Of a DNA stretch of 64,000 nt, positions 17,340 through 27,712 are shown in pieces (the first letter of the stretch is position 1; every line of letters begins with the position of its first letter). Under the pieces are notes generated by a model. It worked only from the letters and a program-made list of their open reading frames with translations, was not told the DNA's origin and did not search any database. The stretch is taken from the NCBI GenBank assembly GCA_964632995.1, contig CAZWDL010000016.1, forward strand, positions 1-64,000, given 5' to 3'. Source of the stretch: CAZWDL01 sp964632995 (GTDB lineage: Bacteria; Bacteroidota; Bacteroidia; Chitinophagales; Saprospiraceae). The position numbers and the translations under genes are program-made.

Positions 17340-18956
17340 ATGAACCGGTTTCTCCTCTTTGTTTTCTGCCTGCTGGCCCTGTTTTCCTGTCAGCGTTCTC
17401 CTGCTGAAAAGGCGCCTCCGGTGCGTCCCAATATCCTCTTTGCTATCAGCGACGACCAGTCTTTTGCCCACACCAGCTTTGCCGGTGCGCGCTTCGTCAA
17501 CACCCCCACCTTTGACCGGATCGCCCGCAACGGCGTCTATTTTCTTAATTGTATGGCAGGCTCCCCCGGTTGTGCGCCTTCCCGCAGCGCCATTGTGACC
17601 GGGCGCTACCACTGGCAAAATGAGCAGGCCGGGCAACACGCTGCCGGCTGGCTGAAAAAATACGCGCCCTTCGTCGATTTGCTACAAGCCGACGGCTACC
17701 ATACCGGTTACACAGGAAAAGGCGTAGGGCCGTTCAGGTACGGAGATTCAGAGCAGGATTCCCTTCGCGTACAGAATGCCGCCGGTACGGCCTATTCCAG
17801 CATTCGCTATGAAACCGGCACGGCCGGCGACGAGCGCTTCGCCAGCGATATCAACACCATCAATTACGCGGCCAACTTCAGGGACTTCCTCGCTCAACGC
17901 GAAGCAGGTAAACCTTTTTTCTTCTGGTACGGCGCTACTGAGCCGCACCGCAGCTACGAGGAAGGTTCCGGGCTGGAGCGTGGCAAAAAGCTTGAGAAGG
18001 TGGATGTTCCCGAATTTTTCCCCGATGTGAAAACGATACGCAGTGATATGCTGGACTACGCCGTGGAAATCGAATGGTTCGACCTTCACCTGCAGCGCAT
18101 GCTCAGCCACCTGGATTCCCTCGGCGAGCTGGAAAATACCATTGTCATCGTCACTTCCGACAATGGGATGCCTTTCCCAAGAGCGAAGGCCAATGGCTAC
18201 GAATACGGCATTCACGTGCCTATGGCCGTCAGCTATCCCAGGGCCTTCCCGGCCGGCCGCCGGGTAACAGACCGGATCAGCTTCGTCGATCTGGCGCCGA
18301 CCATCCTGGACCTGACCGGTACTTCTCCGGAAGGGATGCTGCCCATCTCCGGGAGGAGCCTGGTGAACATCCTGGTAAACGAGCAGCAAGGGCAGGTCGA
18401 GGATGCCAACCGCTATGCTTTTTCCGGAAGGGAAAGACATTCCTCCTCCCGCTATCAGAACCTGGGATATCCGCAACGCATGATCCGCGACGAGCAGTAC
18501 CTGCTCATCTGGAACCAGCGCCCCGAACGCTGGCCCGCCGGCGCCCCTCAGCGTATCCAGCCGGACAGCGACGGCGAACGGTGGCCTATGTATGGCATAG
18601 ACGAGCAGGGAAAACACCACTCCGAATGGGCCTTCACCGATGTGGATGCCTGCCCGACCAAATCCTTCCTCATCGAAAACCGGCAAGTGGATAGCCTGCA
18701 ACGGTATTTCGAGCTGTCTTACGGCAAACGGCCGGAATACGAACTGTTCGATATTCAAAGTGACCCGGCCTGTCTGCAGAACCTGGCCGGTCAGGCCGCT
18801 TATCAGGAACTTGAACAACGGCTGAAAACGGCTTTGCTGAAAAAGCTGGAAGCCACCGGGGATCCCCGTGTGGTGGGCCCCGACCGGGAGCTGTTTGACA
18901 GCTACCCTCGCTATAGCCGGATGCGGGAGTTTCCCCGGCCGGAGCGGATGCAGTGA
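17340..18956 (+). CDS. Sulfatase, lipoprotein
   Basis: A 538-residue arylsulfatase-type enzyme. A lipoprotein signal (LLALFSC, C17) anchors it outside the inner membrane. The formylglycine motif is CAPSR starting at C78; this cysteine must be converted to formylglycine by a maturase. Metal ligands D38 and D39 (SDDQ) and the later DNG motif (TSDNGMPFP) are present. It removes sulfate esters from a substrate, commonly a marine polysaccharide or a glycan. No polysaccharide-utilisation genes or formylglycine-generating enzyme are adjacent, so the substrate is unknown. Confidence 0.9.
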   Translation: MNRFLLFVFCLLALFSCQRSPAEKAPPVRPNILFAISDDQSFAHTSFAGARFVNTPTFDRIARNGVYFLNCMAGSPGCAPSRSAIVTGRYHWQNEQAGQHAAGWLKKYAPFVDLLQADGYHTGYTGKGVGPFRYGDSEQDSLRVQNAAGTAYSSIRYETGTAGDERFASDINTINYAANFRDFLAQREAGKPFFFWYGATEPHRSYEEGSGLERGKKLEKVDVPEFFPDVKTIRSDMLDYAVEIEWFDLHLQRMLSHLDSLGELENTIVIVTSDNGMPFPRAKANGYEYGIHVPMAVSYPRAFPAGRRVTDRISFVDLAPTILDLTGTSPEGMLPISGRSLVNILVNEQQGQVEDANRYAFSGRERHSSSRYQNLGYPQRMIRDEQYLLIWNQRPERWPAGAPQRIQPDSDGERWPMYGIDEQGKHHSEWAFTDVDACPTKSFLIENRQVDSLQRYFELSYGKRPEYELFDIQSDPACLQNLAGQAAYQELEQRLKTALLKKLEATGDPRVVGPDRELFDSYPRYSRMREFPRPERMQ

Positions 18957-19034
18957 GGAGGTGGACGGTCATGCTATACTTATCGCCTGAAAAAAACCTA
19001 AACCTTCCTCACTCCGGCGGGTTTTACCTTTATC

Positions 19035-21500
19035 ATGAACGCTAACTCCCAAGGTCAACTCGGGCAACTGGCCCACTCCTGGTTTCACGATCAGGGGTGG
19101 ACACCTTTTCCTTTTCAGGAGGCCACCTGGGCCGCTTATCTCGAGGGTTACCACGGGCTGGTCAATGCTCCGACGGGCAGCGGGAAGACCTATTCGCTGG
19201 CTTTGCCGATTCTGCTGGAGTTTATCCGCGAATTTCCGGACGATTACCAGGAGCGACGTAACAACGGCTTGCGCGCCCTCTGGATTACACCCATCCGGGC
19301 GCTGACCAAAGAGATACAGCAGTCTTTTCAGCGGGCCGCCGATGACCTGGGCCTGCAGTGGCGGGTGGCTATCCGCTCGGGGGATACGTCTTCCAGCGAG
19401 CGGACCAAGCAGAAGAAAAACCCGCCGGAAGTGCTCATCACCACGCCGGAGAGTCTGCACCTGTTATTGGCTACCAAAAACTATCCCCGCATTTTTAAAA
19501 ATCTGCAAACGGTGGTCGTCGACGAGTGGCATGAACTGATAGGCTCCAAGCGCGGTGTCCAGATGGAGTTGGGTCTCTCTCGCCTCAAAGGCCTGCTGCC
19601 CGGGATGAAGGTGTGGGGCATCTCCGCCACCATCGGCAATATGGACGAGGCGCTGGCGGTGTTGATGGGCAACAGCTTACAAGCAGGACGCTATAAAGTG
19701 ATTAAGGCCAATACTCCTAAACGCATTGAGGTGGAATCTATCCTGCCCGACGAAATCGAGCGCTTCCCCTGGGCTGGGCATCTGGGCACGAAATTGCTGG
19801 AGAAGGTCCTTCCGGTCATTCACCAAAGCAAGAGCACCCTGATTTTTACTAATACCCGCGCCCAGTGCGAAATCTGGTATCAGGGCCTGCTCGAGGCAGC
19901 GCCCGATCTGGCCGGCGCCATCGCTATGCACCACGGCTCTATCGACCGGCACTTGCGCGACTGGGTGGAGAACGCCCTGCACGAAGGCACACTCAAGGCG
20001 GTCGTCTGCACCTCTTCGCTGGACCTGGGCGTCGACTTTCGGCCGGTGGAAAACATTGTGCAGATCGGCAGCCCGAAAGGGGTCGCTCGCTTTACCCAGC
20101 GCGCGGGGCGCAGCGGCCACCAGCCGGGGGCGACTTCCAGGATTTACTTCGTGCCTACCCACTCCCTGGAATTGATGGAGGCGGCCGCCCTGCGCAAGGC
20201 CGTTCGGGAGCAGGGGTTGGAGAGCCGAATTCCCTACATCCGGTCCTTTGATGTGCTCATTCAGTACTTGGTTACCCTGGCCGTTTCCGACGGCTTCCGG
20301 CCGGCCGATATCTTTCCGGAAGTGAAGGGCGCTTATGCTTATAACAGCATTACGGAGGATGAGTGGGCCTGGTGTCTCGATTTCATCACCACCGGCGGCC
20401 GCTCCCTCTACGCTTACGATGAGTACAAAAAGGTGGAAATAGAGGAAGGCCTTTACAAGGTCAACAGCCGCCGCACCGCCATGCGCCACCGCCTTCAGAT
20501 CGGCACCATTACCTCCGATTCCAACATGCAGGTGAAGTACTTGGGAGGGAAAAGGATCGGTTCGATAGAGGAATGGTTTATCGCTCAGCTAAAACCCAAG
20601 GACGTCTTCTGGTTCGCGGGCCGCTCGCTGGAACTGGTCCGCATCAAAGATATGACGGTGCAGGTGCGGCGCAGTAAAAAGAAAACCGGTAAGATTCCAG
20701 CCTGGCTGGGCGGCAAGATGCCGCTTTCATCCCAGCTCTCCGCCTACCTGCGCTTTAAGATGGATCAGGTGACCCGGCGGGAAATGACCGATATTGAACT
20801 GGAAAAGTTGGAACCTTTATTTGAACTACAGCAGGAGCGTTCACATATTCCGGCTAATGATCAGTTCCTCATCGAGTACTTTTCCAGCCGCGAGGGGTAT
20901 CACCTGGTGATTTATCCCTTCGAAGGCCGTTACGTGCACGAGGGCATGGGCTCGCTCATTGCCTATCGACTGTCACAGTTACAGCCCATCAGCTTTTCCA
21001 TCGCCATGAACGACTATGGCTTCGAATTGCTGTCGGATCAGCCGATTCCCATCGAGCGGGCCCTGAAAGAGGGCCTGTTTTCGACCAAAAACCTCGGTAG
21101 TGATATCGAGGCCAGCATCAACGCCGCTGAGCTGGCCAAGCGCCGCTTTCGCGACATCGCCTCCATCGCCGGGTTGGTGTTTAAAGGCTATCCCGGCAAG
21201 CAGAAAAAGGAGCGGCACCTGCAATCCTCTTCCCAGCTCTTTTTCGAGGTTTTTCAAGACTACGAACCGGACAACCTACTGCTCTTGCAGGCCTACGACG
21301 AGGTGATGAGCTTCCAGCTGCAGGAAGCCCGCCTGCGCGCTGCGCTTAACCGCATCAGCGAACAGGAAATCCTCCTTTCCCAACCCGGTCGCGCCACGCC
21401 TTTCGCTTTTCCCATCATCGTCGATCGCCTGCGCGAGCGCCTCAGCTCGGAAAAGCTCGCCGACCGCATACAACGCATGAAGGTGCAACTTGTCAAGTAA
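19035..21500 (+). CDS. Ligase-associated DNA repair DEXH helicase (Lhr-like)
   Basis: An 821-residue superfamily 2 helicase. It has Walker A NAPTGSGKT (44-52), DEWH box, SATIG motif III, and the C-terminal RecA motif QRAGRSGHQPG, followed by a long Lhr-type C-terminal region. This matches the ATP-dependent helicase that occurs in a four-gene DNA damage cassette with an ATP-dependent ligase, an exonuclease and the PdeM phosphoesterase. Only PdeM is also in the window, about 10 kb away at 31214. It unwinds DNA with ATP in the cytoplasm, presumably during end repair. Confidence 0.9.
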   Translation: MNANSQGQLGQLAHSWFHDQGWTPFPFQEATWAAYLEGYHGLVNAPTGSGKTYSLALPILLEFIREFPDDYQERRNNGLRALWITPIRALTKEIQQSFQRAADDLGLQWRVAIRSGDTSSSERTKQKKNPPEVLITTPESLHLLLATKNYPRIFKNLQTVVVDEWHELIGSKRGVQMELGLSRLKGLLPGMKVWGISATIGNMDEALAVLMGNSLQAGRYKVIKANTPKRIEVESILPDEIERFPWAGHLGTKLLEKVLPVIHQSKSTLIFTNTRAQCEIWYQGLLEAAPDLAGAIAMHHGSIDRHLRDWVENALHEGTLKAVVCTSSLDLGVDFRPVENIVQIGSPKGVARFTQRAGRSGHQPGATSRIYFVPTHSLELMEAAALRKAVREQGLESRIPYIRSFDVLIQYLVTLAVSDGFRPADIFPEVKGAYAYNSITEDEWAWCLDFITTGGRSLYAYDEYKKVEIEEGLYKVNSRRTAMRHRLQIGTITSDSNMQVKYLGGKRIGSIEEWFIAQLKPKDVFWFAGRSLELVRIKDMTVQVRRSKKKTGKIPAWLGGKMPLSSQLSAYLRFKMDQVTRREMTDIELEKLEPLFELQQERSHIPANDQFLIEYFSSREGYHLVIYPFEGRYVHEGMGSLIAYRLSQLQPISFSIAMNDYGFELLSDQPIPIERALKEGLFSTKNLGSDIEASINAAELAKRRFRDIASIAGLVFKGYPGKQKKERHLQSSSQLFFEVFQDYEPDNLLLLQAYDEVMSFQLQEARLRAALNRISEQEILLSQPGRATPFAFPIIVDRLRERLSSEKLADRIQRMKVQLVK

Positions 21501-21536
21501 TACGGGTTTTAGCCTGTTTCTCCCACTTTGCTGCCG

Positions 21537-21565
21537 AACCGGAAATAAATAGCCGGTTTTTATTT
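21537..21565 (+). terminator. Possible intrinsic terminator of the helicase gene
   Basis: AACCGG (21537-21542) pairs with CCGGTT (21553-21558) across a 10-base loop, and the second arm runs into TTTTTA. The site is 37 bases beyond the helicase stop codon. Confidence 0.5.
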
Positions 21566-21592
21566 CGGATCTGTGTTGATACGCTTGTTTTT

Positions 21593-23727
21593 TTATGAAA
21601 TAACTGGTGAAAAATAAAAATTTACATCTGGGTTTAAGTCGATGTCCGAAATGTAGAATAGGATAAAGGGGTTGGGTATAATCCTGATTATCATATTGTT
21701 ATTCGGTGCTTTCTGTGTTGTGGTAATTGAATTCCTATTATGTTGCAAAAGAGAGCCTCTGCCAATTAAATTGTAGTAAACACGCTTCAGGCGGTAATCC
21801 ACCGATCCTGCTGGATTTTCAAGAGAACTTTCCCATCGTAGCGGTATTCTTGCGCCAGCTTGTGCGTTGTCACTGCTGGTGGGGAAGGTCCAGGTAAACT
21901 GTCCGCGCCGGGGCCAGTCATAGCTTACGCTAAATGCCTGTACGCCTTCCGGCAGATCCCCCGCTTCGATACGCAGCAGGTAGCGGCCCGGCGCAGGAGA
22001 GGAGAGGCTGATTTGCTCTTGATTGTTGAGCCGGTCCGTATCCCGCCGGGCGGCTTGTTGCAGGGAGTCAGCGTTTGGCGCGGTGCTCAACACCCAGGGC
22101 TGCCAAACAGGGCCCTCCACTGCTATAAGTGACATATCCAGGTCATGGACCAGGGCGGGAGTTGAATTGAGCAGCCCGGGCGGATCACTCCAGGCCGGGG
22201 TAATCTTCAGGTCCGCAGCTCCTTCGGGGATATCGAGCGGAAATTCGAGCACCTGACCGGGGCCGATGCTGTCCTGTATGAACTGTTCATTCCGGATGTG
22301 TGCGACCGCTCGTCGCGCGTTGACATTGCCGTAGCCGCTGAAGTAATCCGGCCCCGGCGTCAGCAGGTCGTCGGCGCTGTTGAGGAGCACCGAGCGAATT
22401 AGGTCGGCCGAAGGCAGGGCGCCGTATTGCTCACGGTAGGCCTGTTGCAGCAGCAGGACCACCCCCGAGCTGCCGTCCTGTCCCAGGGCTACCAGCTCCG
22501 GTTTGACGCGGCCGTCGTAGGCCGGTCCGCGCGAGCTGAGCGACTCAACCGTAAAAAAGGAATCGACAGAGCCGACGGTGAGTACATTTTTGGCCATCTT
22601 AAAATTACCGCTGAGGTTGGCGAAGCCCTGCACACTTTGATAAAGGCCTTCCTGGCTGGTGCTGTCGCCTTTATTGCCGGCGGAAAAGACGTGTACCAGT
22701 TGCGGCAGCTCGTCGTACACCTGCTGGTCGTAGGCCAGGGCTTCACCGCCGTAGTAGTTCTCGATGTCCAATCCGTAGGAGTGGTTTTGGGTGGAAATAT
22801 CGTAATCCTGAAAGTAGTTATTCTCATCGGGGAAGAGGTTCAGGAAGCTGGCTGAAGAGATACCGGCCTGCCAGGCTACGCCTTTGCCGGTATAAAAAGA
22901 GTTGCCGCCGCCGGCAATCATGGTGGCCATGGTGGTGGCGTGGGTCGATACCAGCGCTGTGCTGAGTGGAGAGGGCAGATAGCGGCCGCGGAAGTCGATG
23001 TCGGTACTATCGGGCCGGAATTCCTTTACCGAAGCGGTCAGTCCTTTACCGTTGAGCTGCGGCTGCCTGGCGTGGACGTAATTGACCTGGTTGACGCTGA
23101 GGTCGAAATTATTGACGGCGCGCTCCTCCTGCGGCTCCCGGCGACGGAGATCAATAAATGTAACGAGGTCAGAGGGAAGAATGAAGTCATGCACCTGGGC
23201 GGGAGAAAGACGTAGCAGCAGCGACTGGATATTGGGAAAACCCCGAATGAGGGCATTGCCCAGCTGCCGGTCCCGCAGATAGTTGGTGAAGGCGGGAAGA
23301 TCGCTCACCCGGAGGAAAAAGAGGCGGGGCTTGTTGTCTTCTCCGGGAAAGCCTCCGGAAAGTTTCGGCGAAAGCTTCCAATCGCTGTTGGCCGGTAAGA
23401 TCAGGTCGAAGTCTTGCAGCAGGGACTTAGCTTCCGGGGCCGCTATTCTTATGATAAAATGTCGTTCATCCAGTTGGCGGACGATCTGCTCTGAAACAGT
23501 TGTTTTTTCTATACTGGTGCTTTTTTCACCCTTTCTGGCCAGATAATAGGCATGTTCCGGGAGCAAGTGTATGGCTTCTCCGGCGGGCGCGAGCGCATAG
23601 GCGCGCCAGGGCCCCCTACGTAGCGTTCAGCAAAATCCTTCGTTTTCGGTATGATCTGCGATTCCATCAGGGTAGGGAACAACAAGCAAGCCATCAATAA
23701 AGAAATCCATCTTCCTTTAATCCACAT
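21593..23727 (-). pseudogene. Degraded S8 (subtilisin-like) serine peptidase
   Basis: The natural start is the ATG at 23727 with a signal peptide (ISLLMACLLFPTLMES). The frame breaks within a run of five G (plus-strand C5 at 23612-23616); one extra G would rejoin it as AERYVGGPWRAYAL. From there 657 codons are open. The catalytic Asp (DSTDIDF) and His (STHATTMATMIAGGG) regions are seen. At the active-site Ser the protein reads GQDGSSGVVLLLQQAY, so roughly seven residues of the usual GTSxAAPxxxG helix start are missing. Beyond residue 585 the sequence turns AT-rich and unlike protein, so the C-terminal domain is lost too. The three lesions together suggest a pseudogene. Confidence 0.7.
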
Positions 23728-23883
23728 AGTCGCCAGGAGTAAGTTTGGGGGTAAAAATACGATAAGCGGGCAATTGCCAGGAATTAATCCGGAGAAATGA
23801 GGAAAGAAGGCTTGGCGGCACTCAACATTTTTATTTTAAATCCTTTACAAAATAGAATTCAATTCTTCAGAAAAAAAATAATT

Positions 23884-24867
23884 ATGGCCAAAGTAGCAAT
23901 CAATGGTTTAGGAAGAATCGGCAGAGCCACCTTAAAAGTGCTCATGGATACGCCGGAACTGGAACTGGTAGGCGTCAACGATATCGCACCGACGGATAAC
24001 CTCGCTTATCTGCTCCGCTTCGATTCAGTATACGGAAAATATGACAAGCAAGTCGCCGTAGAAGACGGCCACCTGGCGATCGAGGGCAAAAAGATACACA
24101 CCAGCACCGAGCGCGACCCCGCGCAGCTGCCCTGGGGCGATCTGGGTGTTGACATCGTCTTCGAATGCACCGGTGTATTTACTAAAAAGCCGGACCTGCA
24201 GAAGCACGTGCAGGCGGGCGCGAAATCGGTGATCCTCTCGGCGCCGGCCAAGGACGAAGAAACGGCTACCGTCGTGCACGCTGTCAATGAAGCCAGTGAC
24301 AACATCATCTCCTGCGCCAGCTGTACGACCAATTGTATCAGCCCGGTGGTCGAAATCATGAAACGTCGCCTTGGGGTGGAGAAAGCCAATATGACCACCA
24401 TCCACGCCTATACCGCTTCGCAGGCTATTGTGGACGGGCCGCATAAGAAATGGCGCCGCGGCCGTGCGGGCGCTGCCAATTTTGTTCCAACCTCTACCGG
24501 CGCCGCCATCGCCACTACCAAAGCGATTCCCGAATTGGAAGGCAAGTTCGACGGCGCCGCCATCCGTGGTCCCGTGCCGGTAGGCTCCATCACCGATATC
24601 AACTTCGTTACCTCCAAGGATACCACGGTAGAGGAGATTAACAAGATCTTCGTCGAGGAAGCAGCTTCCGACCGCTATAAAGGTGTATTGCGCGCCTCCG
24701 ACGAGCACCTCGTCTCTACGGATATCATTGGTGACGCTCACGCCTCCATCGTCGACCTCACCATGACTCAGGTCGTAGGCGGCAACCTCGTCAAGGTCAT
24801 GAGCTGGTACGACAACGAGTGGGGCTATGTCAATCAGATGGTCCGTGAAGCGAAAGGGATGGCCTGA
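23884..24867 (+). CDS. gap: Glyceraldehyde-3-phosphate dehydrogenase
   Basis: A 327-residue NAD-dependent enzyme of glycolysis and gluconeogenesis, converting glyceraldehyde 3-phosphate, phosphate and NAD to 1,3-bisphosphoglycerate. The ATG at 23884 begins directly with the Rossmann motif (INGLGRIGR). The catalytic pair is C147 in SCASCTTNC and H174 in TTIHAYTASQ, and the phosphate site motif (AGAANFVPTSTGAA) is present. Length is normal. It is cytoplasmic and appears monocistronic, with a 370-base non-coding stretch after it. Confidence 0.95.
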   Translation: MAKVAINGLGRIGRATLKVLMDTPELELVGVNDIAPTDNLAYLLRFDSVYGKYDKQVAVEDGHLAIEGKKIHTSTERDPAQLPWGDLGVDIVFECTGVFTKKPDLQKHVQAGAKSVILSAPAKDEETATVVHAVNEASDNIISCASCTTNCISPVVEIMKRRLGVEKANMTTIHAYTASQAIVDGPHKKWRRGRAGAANFVPTSTGAAIATTKAIPELEGKFDGAAIRGPVPVGSITDINFVTSKDTTVEEINKIFVEEAASDRYKGVLRASDEHLVSTDIIGDAHASIVDLTMTQVVGGNLVKVMSWYDNEWGYVNQMVREAKGMA

Positions 24868-25236
24868 GGAGGACTGCCCTTAACTGCTTTTTTTCACGCT
24901 AAACTACCCGGAAGATTGTAAATTTTGAATCAATGCCGCTTGGAGCATGATTGCTTCGGGCGGCTTAATTGTTGTGGTTTCACCGCATATTGCCGGCATT
25001 GATCCAAAATTTAACAGGGCTTTGCTCATAAGGAAATTGTGCTTCGCTGTGCGTTTGGCTTCAGGATTATTTTCGGTTGCCTGTTTTCACTATTTCCCTA
25101 TCATCTTGTTCGCTTATGCACACCATCGTGTTCGGTATTGGACAGTTTTTGGTAAAAAGCTTACGCAAATGCGGCTCTTAACAGCTCAGCGGCGCTCGGA
25201 ATAGTATTTGCCGTAGTTGGTGATAAAAAAGATAGT
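24868..25236. other. Non-coding gap after gap
   Basis: A run of T follows the gap stop codon by about 20 bases. An 85-codon open frame (24947-25204) has no recognisable domain. Nothing else is supported here. Confidence 0.35.
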
Positions 25237-26085
25237 ATGAACTTACCCGCGAAAATGGTTTCCTTTTTATTCGTTGTAATTTTTTCTCTTTTAGCAACAG
25301 ATGCCTGTGCTCAAACAAGGACTGAGCCCGGACTCACGGTGCTGGCTCCGGGTGTCATCTCGCTACCGGATATTCGCGAGACCTCTCCATCAATCACCGC
25401 CGACGGGCAGACGCTGGTTTTCGCCCGCACCGAGAACTGGAAGGATAAAGTGCCCTACATCGCTACGCGCGAAAAAGGAGAGGAGTGGAGCGTAGAGCGT
25501 CTTCACTTCACTGATACTTTATATAATCTCGCGATCAGTCCCGGCGGGCTGACTATCTTTTTCAAGAAGTACGAGCCTTACGGCGATACCACGATCAGTC
25601 GCGCCTACCGGGTCGATCGCAGTGGCGGTGAATGGGGTAAACCCCGGAACCTGAAAAAACTGGAAGATATAAATGCCGGTTACTTTTGCCCCATGCCGGA
25701 CGGGACACTGTACCTTTTCGCCCGCAGGCCGAAGCCGGGGATATATCGCTCTGAACCCCTGCCGGATGACGGCTACAGCCAGCCGGTGTATCTTTCGGAA
25801 GCAATCAGCATTCCAAACACCACCTCTTTTGATGTTCTTATGCATCCGGATGAAGATCGGCTGATTATCACTCGGGCAGGTATTCCGGAGGAAAAAGCGG
25901 AAGAACTCGGGCCAAGGGGCTATTATCTATATGGGAAAAAGAACGGTAAATGGCAGGAGGTCAAACGCCTTCCCTTACCCTACGGCTGGGGCGCCACTAT
26001 CATACCCGGCGGCAAACTGCTTTTTGTCGAAGACGGGGACTTGCAGTACGTAGAGTTGAGTGAGATAGGCGTTAACTGGGAGTGA
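25237..26085 (+). CDS. Exported WD40-like (PD40) beta-propeller protein
   Basis: A 282-residue protein with a signal peptide ending at DACAQ. The body consists of repeated propeller blades of the PD40/TolB type, such as SPSITADGQTLVFAR, NLAISPGGLTIFF and CPMPDGTLYLFAR. Such proteins bind other macromolecules and carry no catalysis of their own. I see no enzyme domain attached. It probably sits in the periplasm or on the cell surface. It stands alone between gap and the alkaline phosphatase on the opposite strand. Confidence 0.75.
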   Translation: MNLPAKMVSFLFVVIFSLLATDACAQTRTEPGLTVLAPGVISLPDIRETSPSITADGQTLVFARTENWKDKVPYIATREKGEEWSVERLHFTDTLYNLAISPGGLTIFFKKYEPYGDTTISRAYRVDRSGGEWGKPRNLKKLEDINAGYFCPMPDGTLYLFARRPKPGIYRSEPLPDDGYSQPVYLSEAISIPNTTSFDVLMHPDEDRLIITRAGIPEEKAEELGPRGYYLYGKKNGKWQEVKRLPLPYGWGATIIPGGKLLFVEDGDLQYVELSEIGVNWE

Positions 26086-26137
26086 TTGGGGTATTGCTTC
26101 ATGGTCTCATTGTCGGTCGCCCCAATGAAGCCATGCC

Positions 26138-27271
26138 TCACCTGCCTGTCACCTCCAGCCTGATTCGCTTCCCTTTATCCTGTTTCAGCCCCATGGCAGC
26201 CATCATCTTTCCAAAGATATCCGAGTTCTGGTAGATGCCGGCAAAGCGTTCCGCGCCGGGACCGTAGGCGAATACCGGTATCAGAGCGGCAGTATGGCCG
26301 TCGGTAGAGAAAGTGGGGCGGATGTGCCGGTAATCTCCCCGGCGGCGCACTTCCGCGGCCGAGAGGGCAAAGCCCCCCGTTTCGTGGTCGGCGGTGACGA
26401 CGACCAGGGTGTTACCCTTCCGCTCGGCAAAATCAAGGGCTACCTGGATGGTTCGATCAAAATCTTTCATTTCCTCGATAACATATTTCGCATCGTTGGC
26501 ATGGCCTCCCCAGTCGATTTGTGAGCCTTCAACCATCAGGAAGAAGCCCTGTTCGCTTTCACTCAGGTGTTCGAGCGCCAGCCCGGTGGCGCGGGGGAGG
26601 AAGTCGCCCCGTCCTTCCTGCATTCTCGGCATGCCGTCGGGAGCCAGCAGGAAGCCGTATTTTTTATCCGGGTTGATCCTGGAGGGAAGCCCAACCGTGT
26701 CGGTGGTGAAGCTCTGGCTCCGGAGTCTGTTGAGATAATTGACGCCGTCTTCGCGTTGGGCGAAAAACTGGATGCCGCCGCCGGCGAAGAAGTCGACGGG
26801 GGCGTCGGCAAGCTGCGCGGCGATGGCTTCGTGCAGGTTGCGGTCAGGCACGTGTGCGTAGAAGGAAGCCGGCGTAGCGTGGGTGATGGAAGAGGTGGCG
26901 ATAACACCGGTTTTCATGCCGCGGCGGGCGGCGATTTCCAGTATCGTTTCCCTGGGAATGGTGTCTCCGTCCACACCGATAGCGGCGTTGTAGGATTTGT
27001 AGCCGGTGGAAAAAGCGGTAGCGCCGGCGGCCGAGTCGGTGATCCGGGTATCGGTAGGCTGGGGCTGATGTAACCCGATGAAGGGAAAGCGCACGAAGTT
27101 GGGCGTCTCTTCCTGGAAGTAAAAAGTGGAAGAAACCTGTGGCAGCCCCATGCCATCACCGATGAGCAAAATGATATTCTGAGCGGTAGCGGATTGATTG
27201 AGTGTCTGATAATTTTTATTGCAGCTGCTGTGCAGCAGAAGTAATAGAAGAAAAAGAAGTAGTCTGTTCAT
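26138..27271 (-). CDS. Alkaline phosphatase, lipoprotein
   Basis: A 377-residue PhoA-family phosphomonoesterase. A lipoprotein signal (LLLHSSC, C17) directs it to the envelope. The nucleophile is S80 in TDSAAGATAFSTG, with metal ligands D39 (LIGDGMG), the SSITHATPA histidine and the ADHETGG motif near the C-terminus. It hydrolyses phosphate esters outside the cytoplasm, releasing phosphate. I cannot see a Pho box. The gene is shorter than E. coli PhoA, as is usual for the lipoprotein branch. Confidence 0.92.
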   Translation of the reverse strand: MNRLLLFLLLLLLHSSCNKNYQTLNQSATAQNIILLIGDGMGLPQVSSTFYFQEETPNFVRFPFIGLHQPQPTDTRITDSAAGATAFSTGYKSYNAAIGVDGDTIPRETILEIAARRGMKTGVIATSSITHATPASFYAHVPDRNLHEAIAAQLADAPVDFFAGGGIQFFAQREDGVNYLNRLRSQSFTTDTVGLPSRINPDKKYGFLLAPDGMPRMQEGRGDFLPRATGLALEHLSESEQGFFLMVEGSQIDWGGHANDAKYVIEEMKDFDRTIQVALDFAERKGNTLVVVTADHETGGFALSAAEVRRRGDYRHIRPTFSTDGHTAALIPVFAYGPGAERFAGIYQNSDIFGKMMAAMGLKQDKGKRIRLEVTGR

Positions 27272-27361
27272 GTTTTGCGATTGTGATTTACCGCAAAAGT
27301 AAGCAGTTATTGTTTAATGAATGTTAAGCAAATACAGATAAAAAGGATAGCCTGAAATGAA

Positions 27362-27394
27362 ATGGCCAAAGCAGGAATTCCTGACTTTGGCCAT
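27362..27394 (-). terminator. Hairpin after the RRM gene
   Basis: The arms ATGGCCAAAG (27362-27371) and CTTTGGCCAT (27385-27394) are perfectly complementary and enclose a second palindrome, CAGGAATTCCTG. It lies 40 bases beyond the stop of the RNA-binding protein gene. The downstream T-richness is weak, so it could also be an RNA-stability element. Confidence 0.5.
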
Positions 27395-27433
27395 ACATCG
27401 GTTATTTATTGATTGCCAATAAATCTTTCGGTA

Positions 27434-27712
27434 CTAGTAGCGGTTTCTGCCACCACCGCCGCCGCGGTCCTCGCGGGGTCTGGCTTTTTTGACTACGATT
27501 CTTCTGCCGTCGAGTTCCGAGTCATTCAGATCTTCAATGGCATTGAGCGCTTCATCATCATTAGGCATTTCCACGAATCCGAAACCTTTCGATCTTCCGG
27601 TGAATTTGTCCATAATGATCTTTGCGGAGCTTACTTCCCCAAATTCTTCAAAAGCGTAGCGGAGGTCGTCCTCCGTCGTGTCGTAGTTAAGTTTTGCTAC
27701 GAAAATGTTCAT
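27434..27712 (-). CDS. RRM-domain RNA-binding protein
   Basis: A 92-residue protein consisting of one RNA recognition motif. RNP2 is IFVAKL at residues 3-8 and RNP1 is KGFGFVEM. A short Gly/Arg tail follows (PREDRGGGGGRNRY). The ATG at 27712 places RNP2 at the usual distance from the N-terminus; an upstream ATG adds unstructured residues only. Similar proteins in Bacteroidota and cyanobacteria bind single-stranded RNA and are often cold-induced. The target RNA is unknown. Confidence 0.92.
   Translation of the reverse strand: MNIFVAKLNYDTTEDDLRYAFEEFGEVSSAKIIMDKFTGRSKGFGFVEMPNDDEALNAIEDLNDSELDGRRIVVKKARPREDRGGGGGRNRY

Noticed and set aside
17748..18818. 356-codon minus-strand frame opposite the sulfatase
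   Set aside because: The sulfatase has the formylglycine motif and normal length; the antisense product shows no conserved features.
24947..25204. 85-codon frame between gap and the beta-propeller gene
   Set aside because: Composition is not clearly protein-like, no domain or signal peptide is recognised, and no start context supports it.
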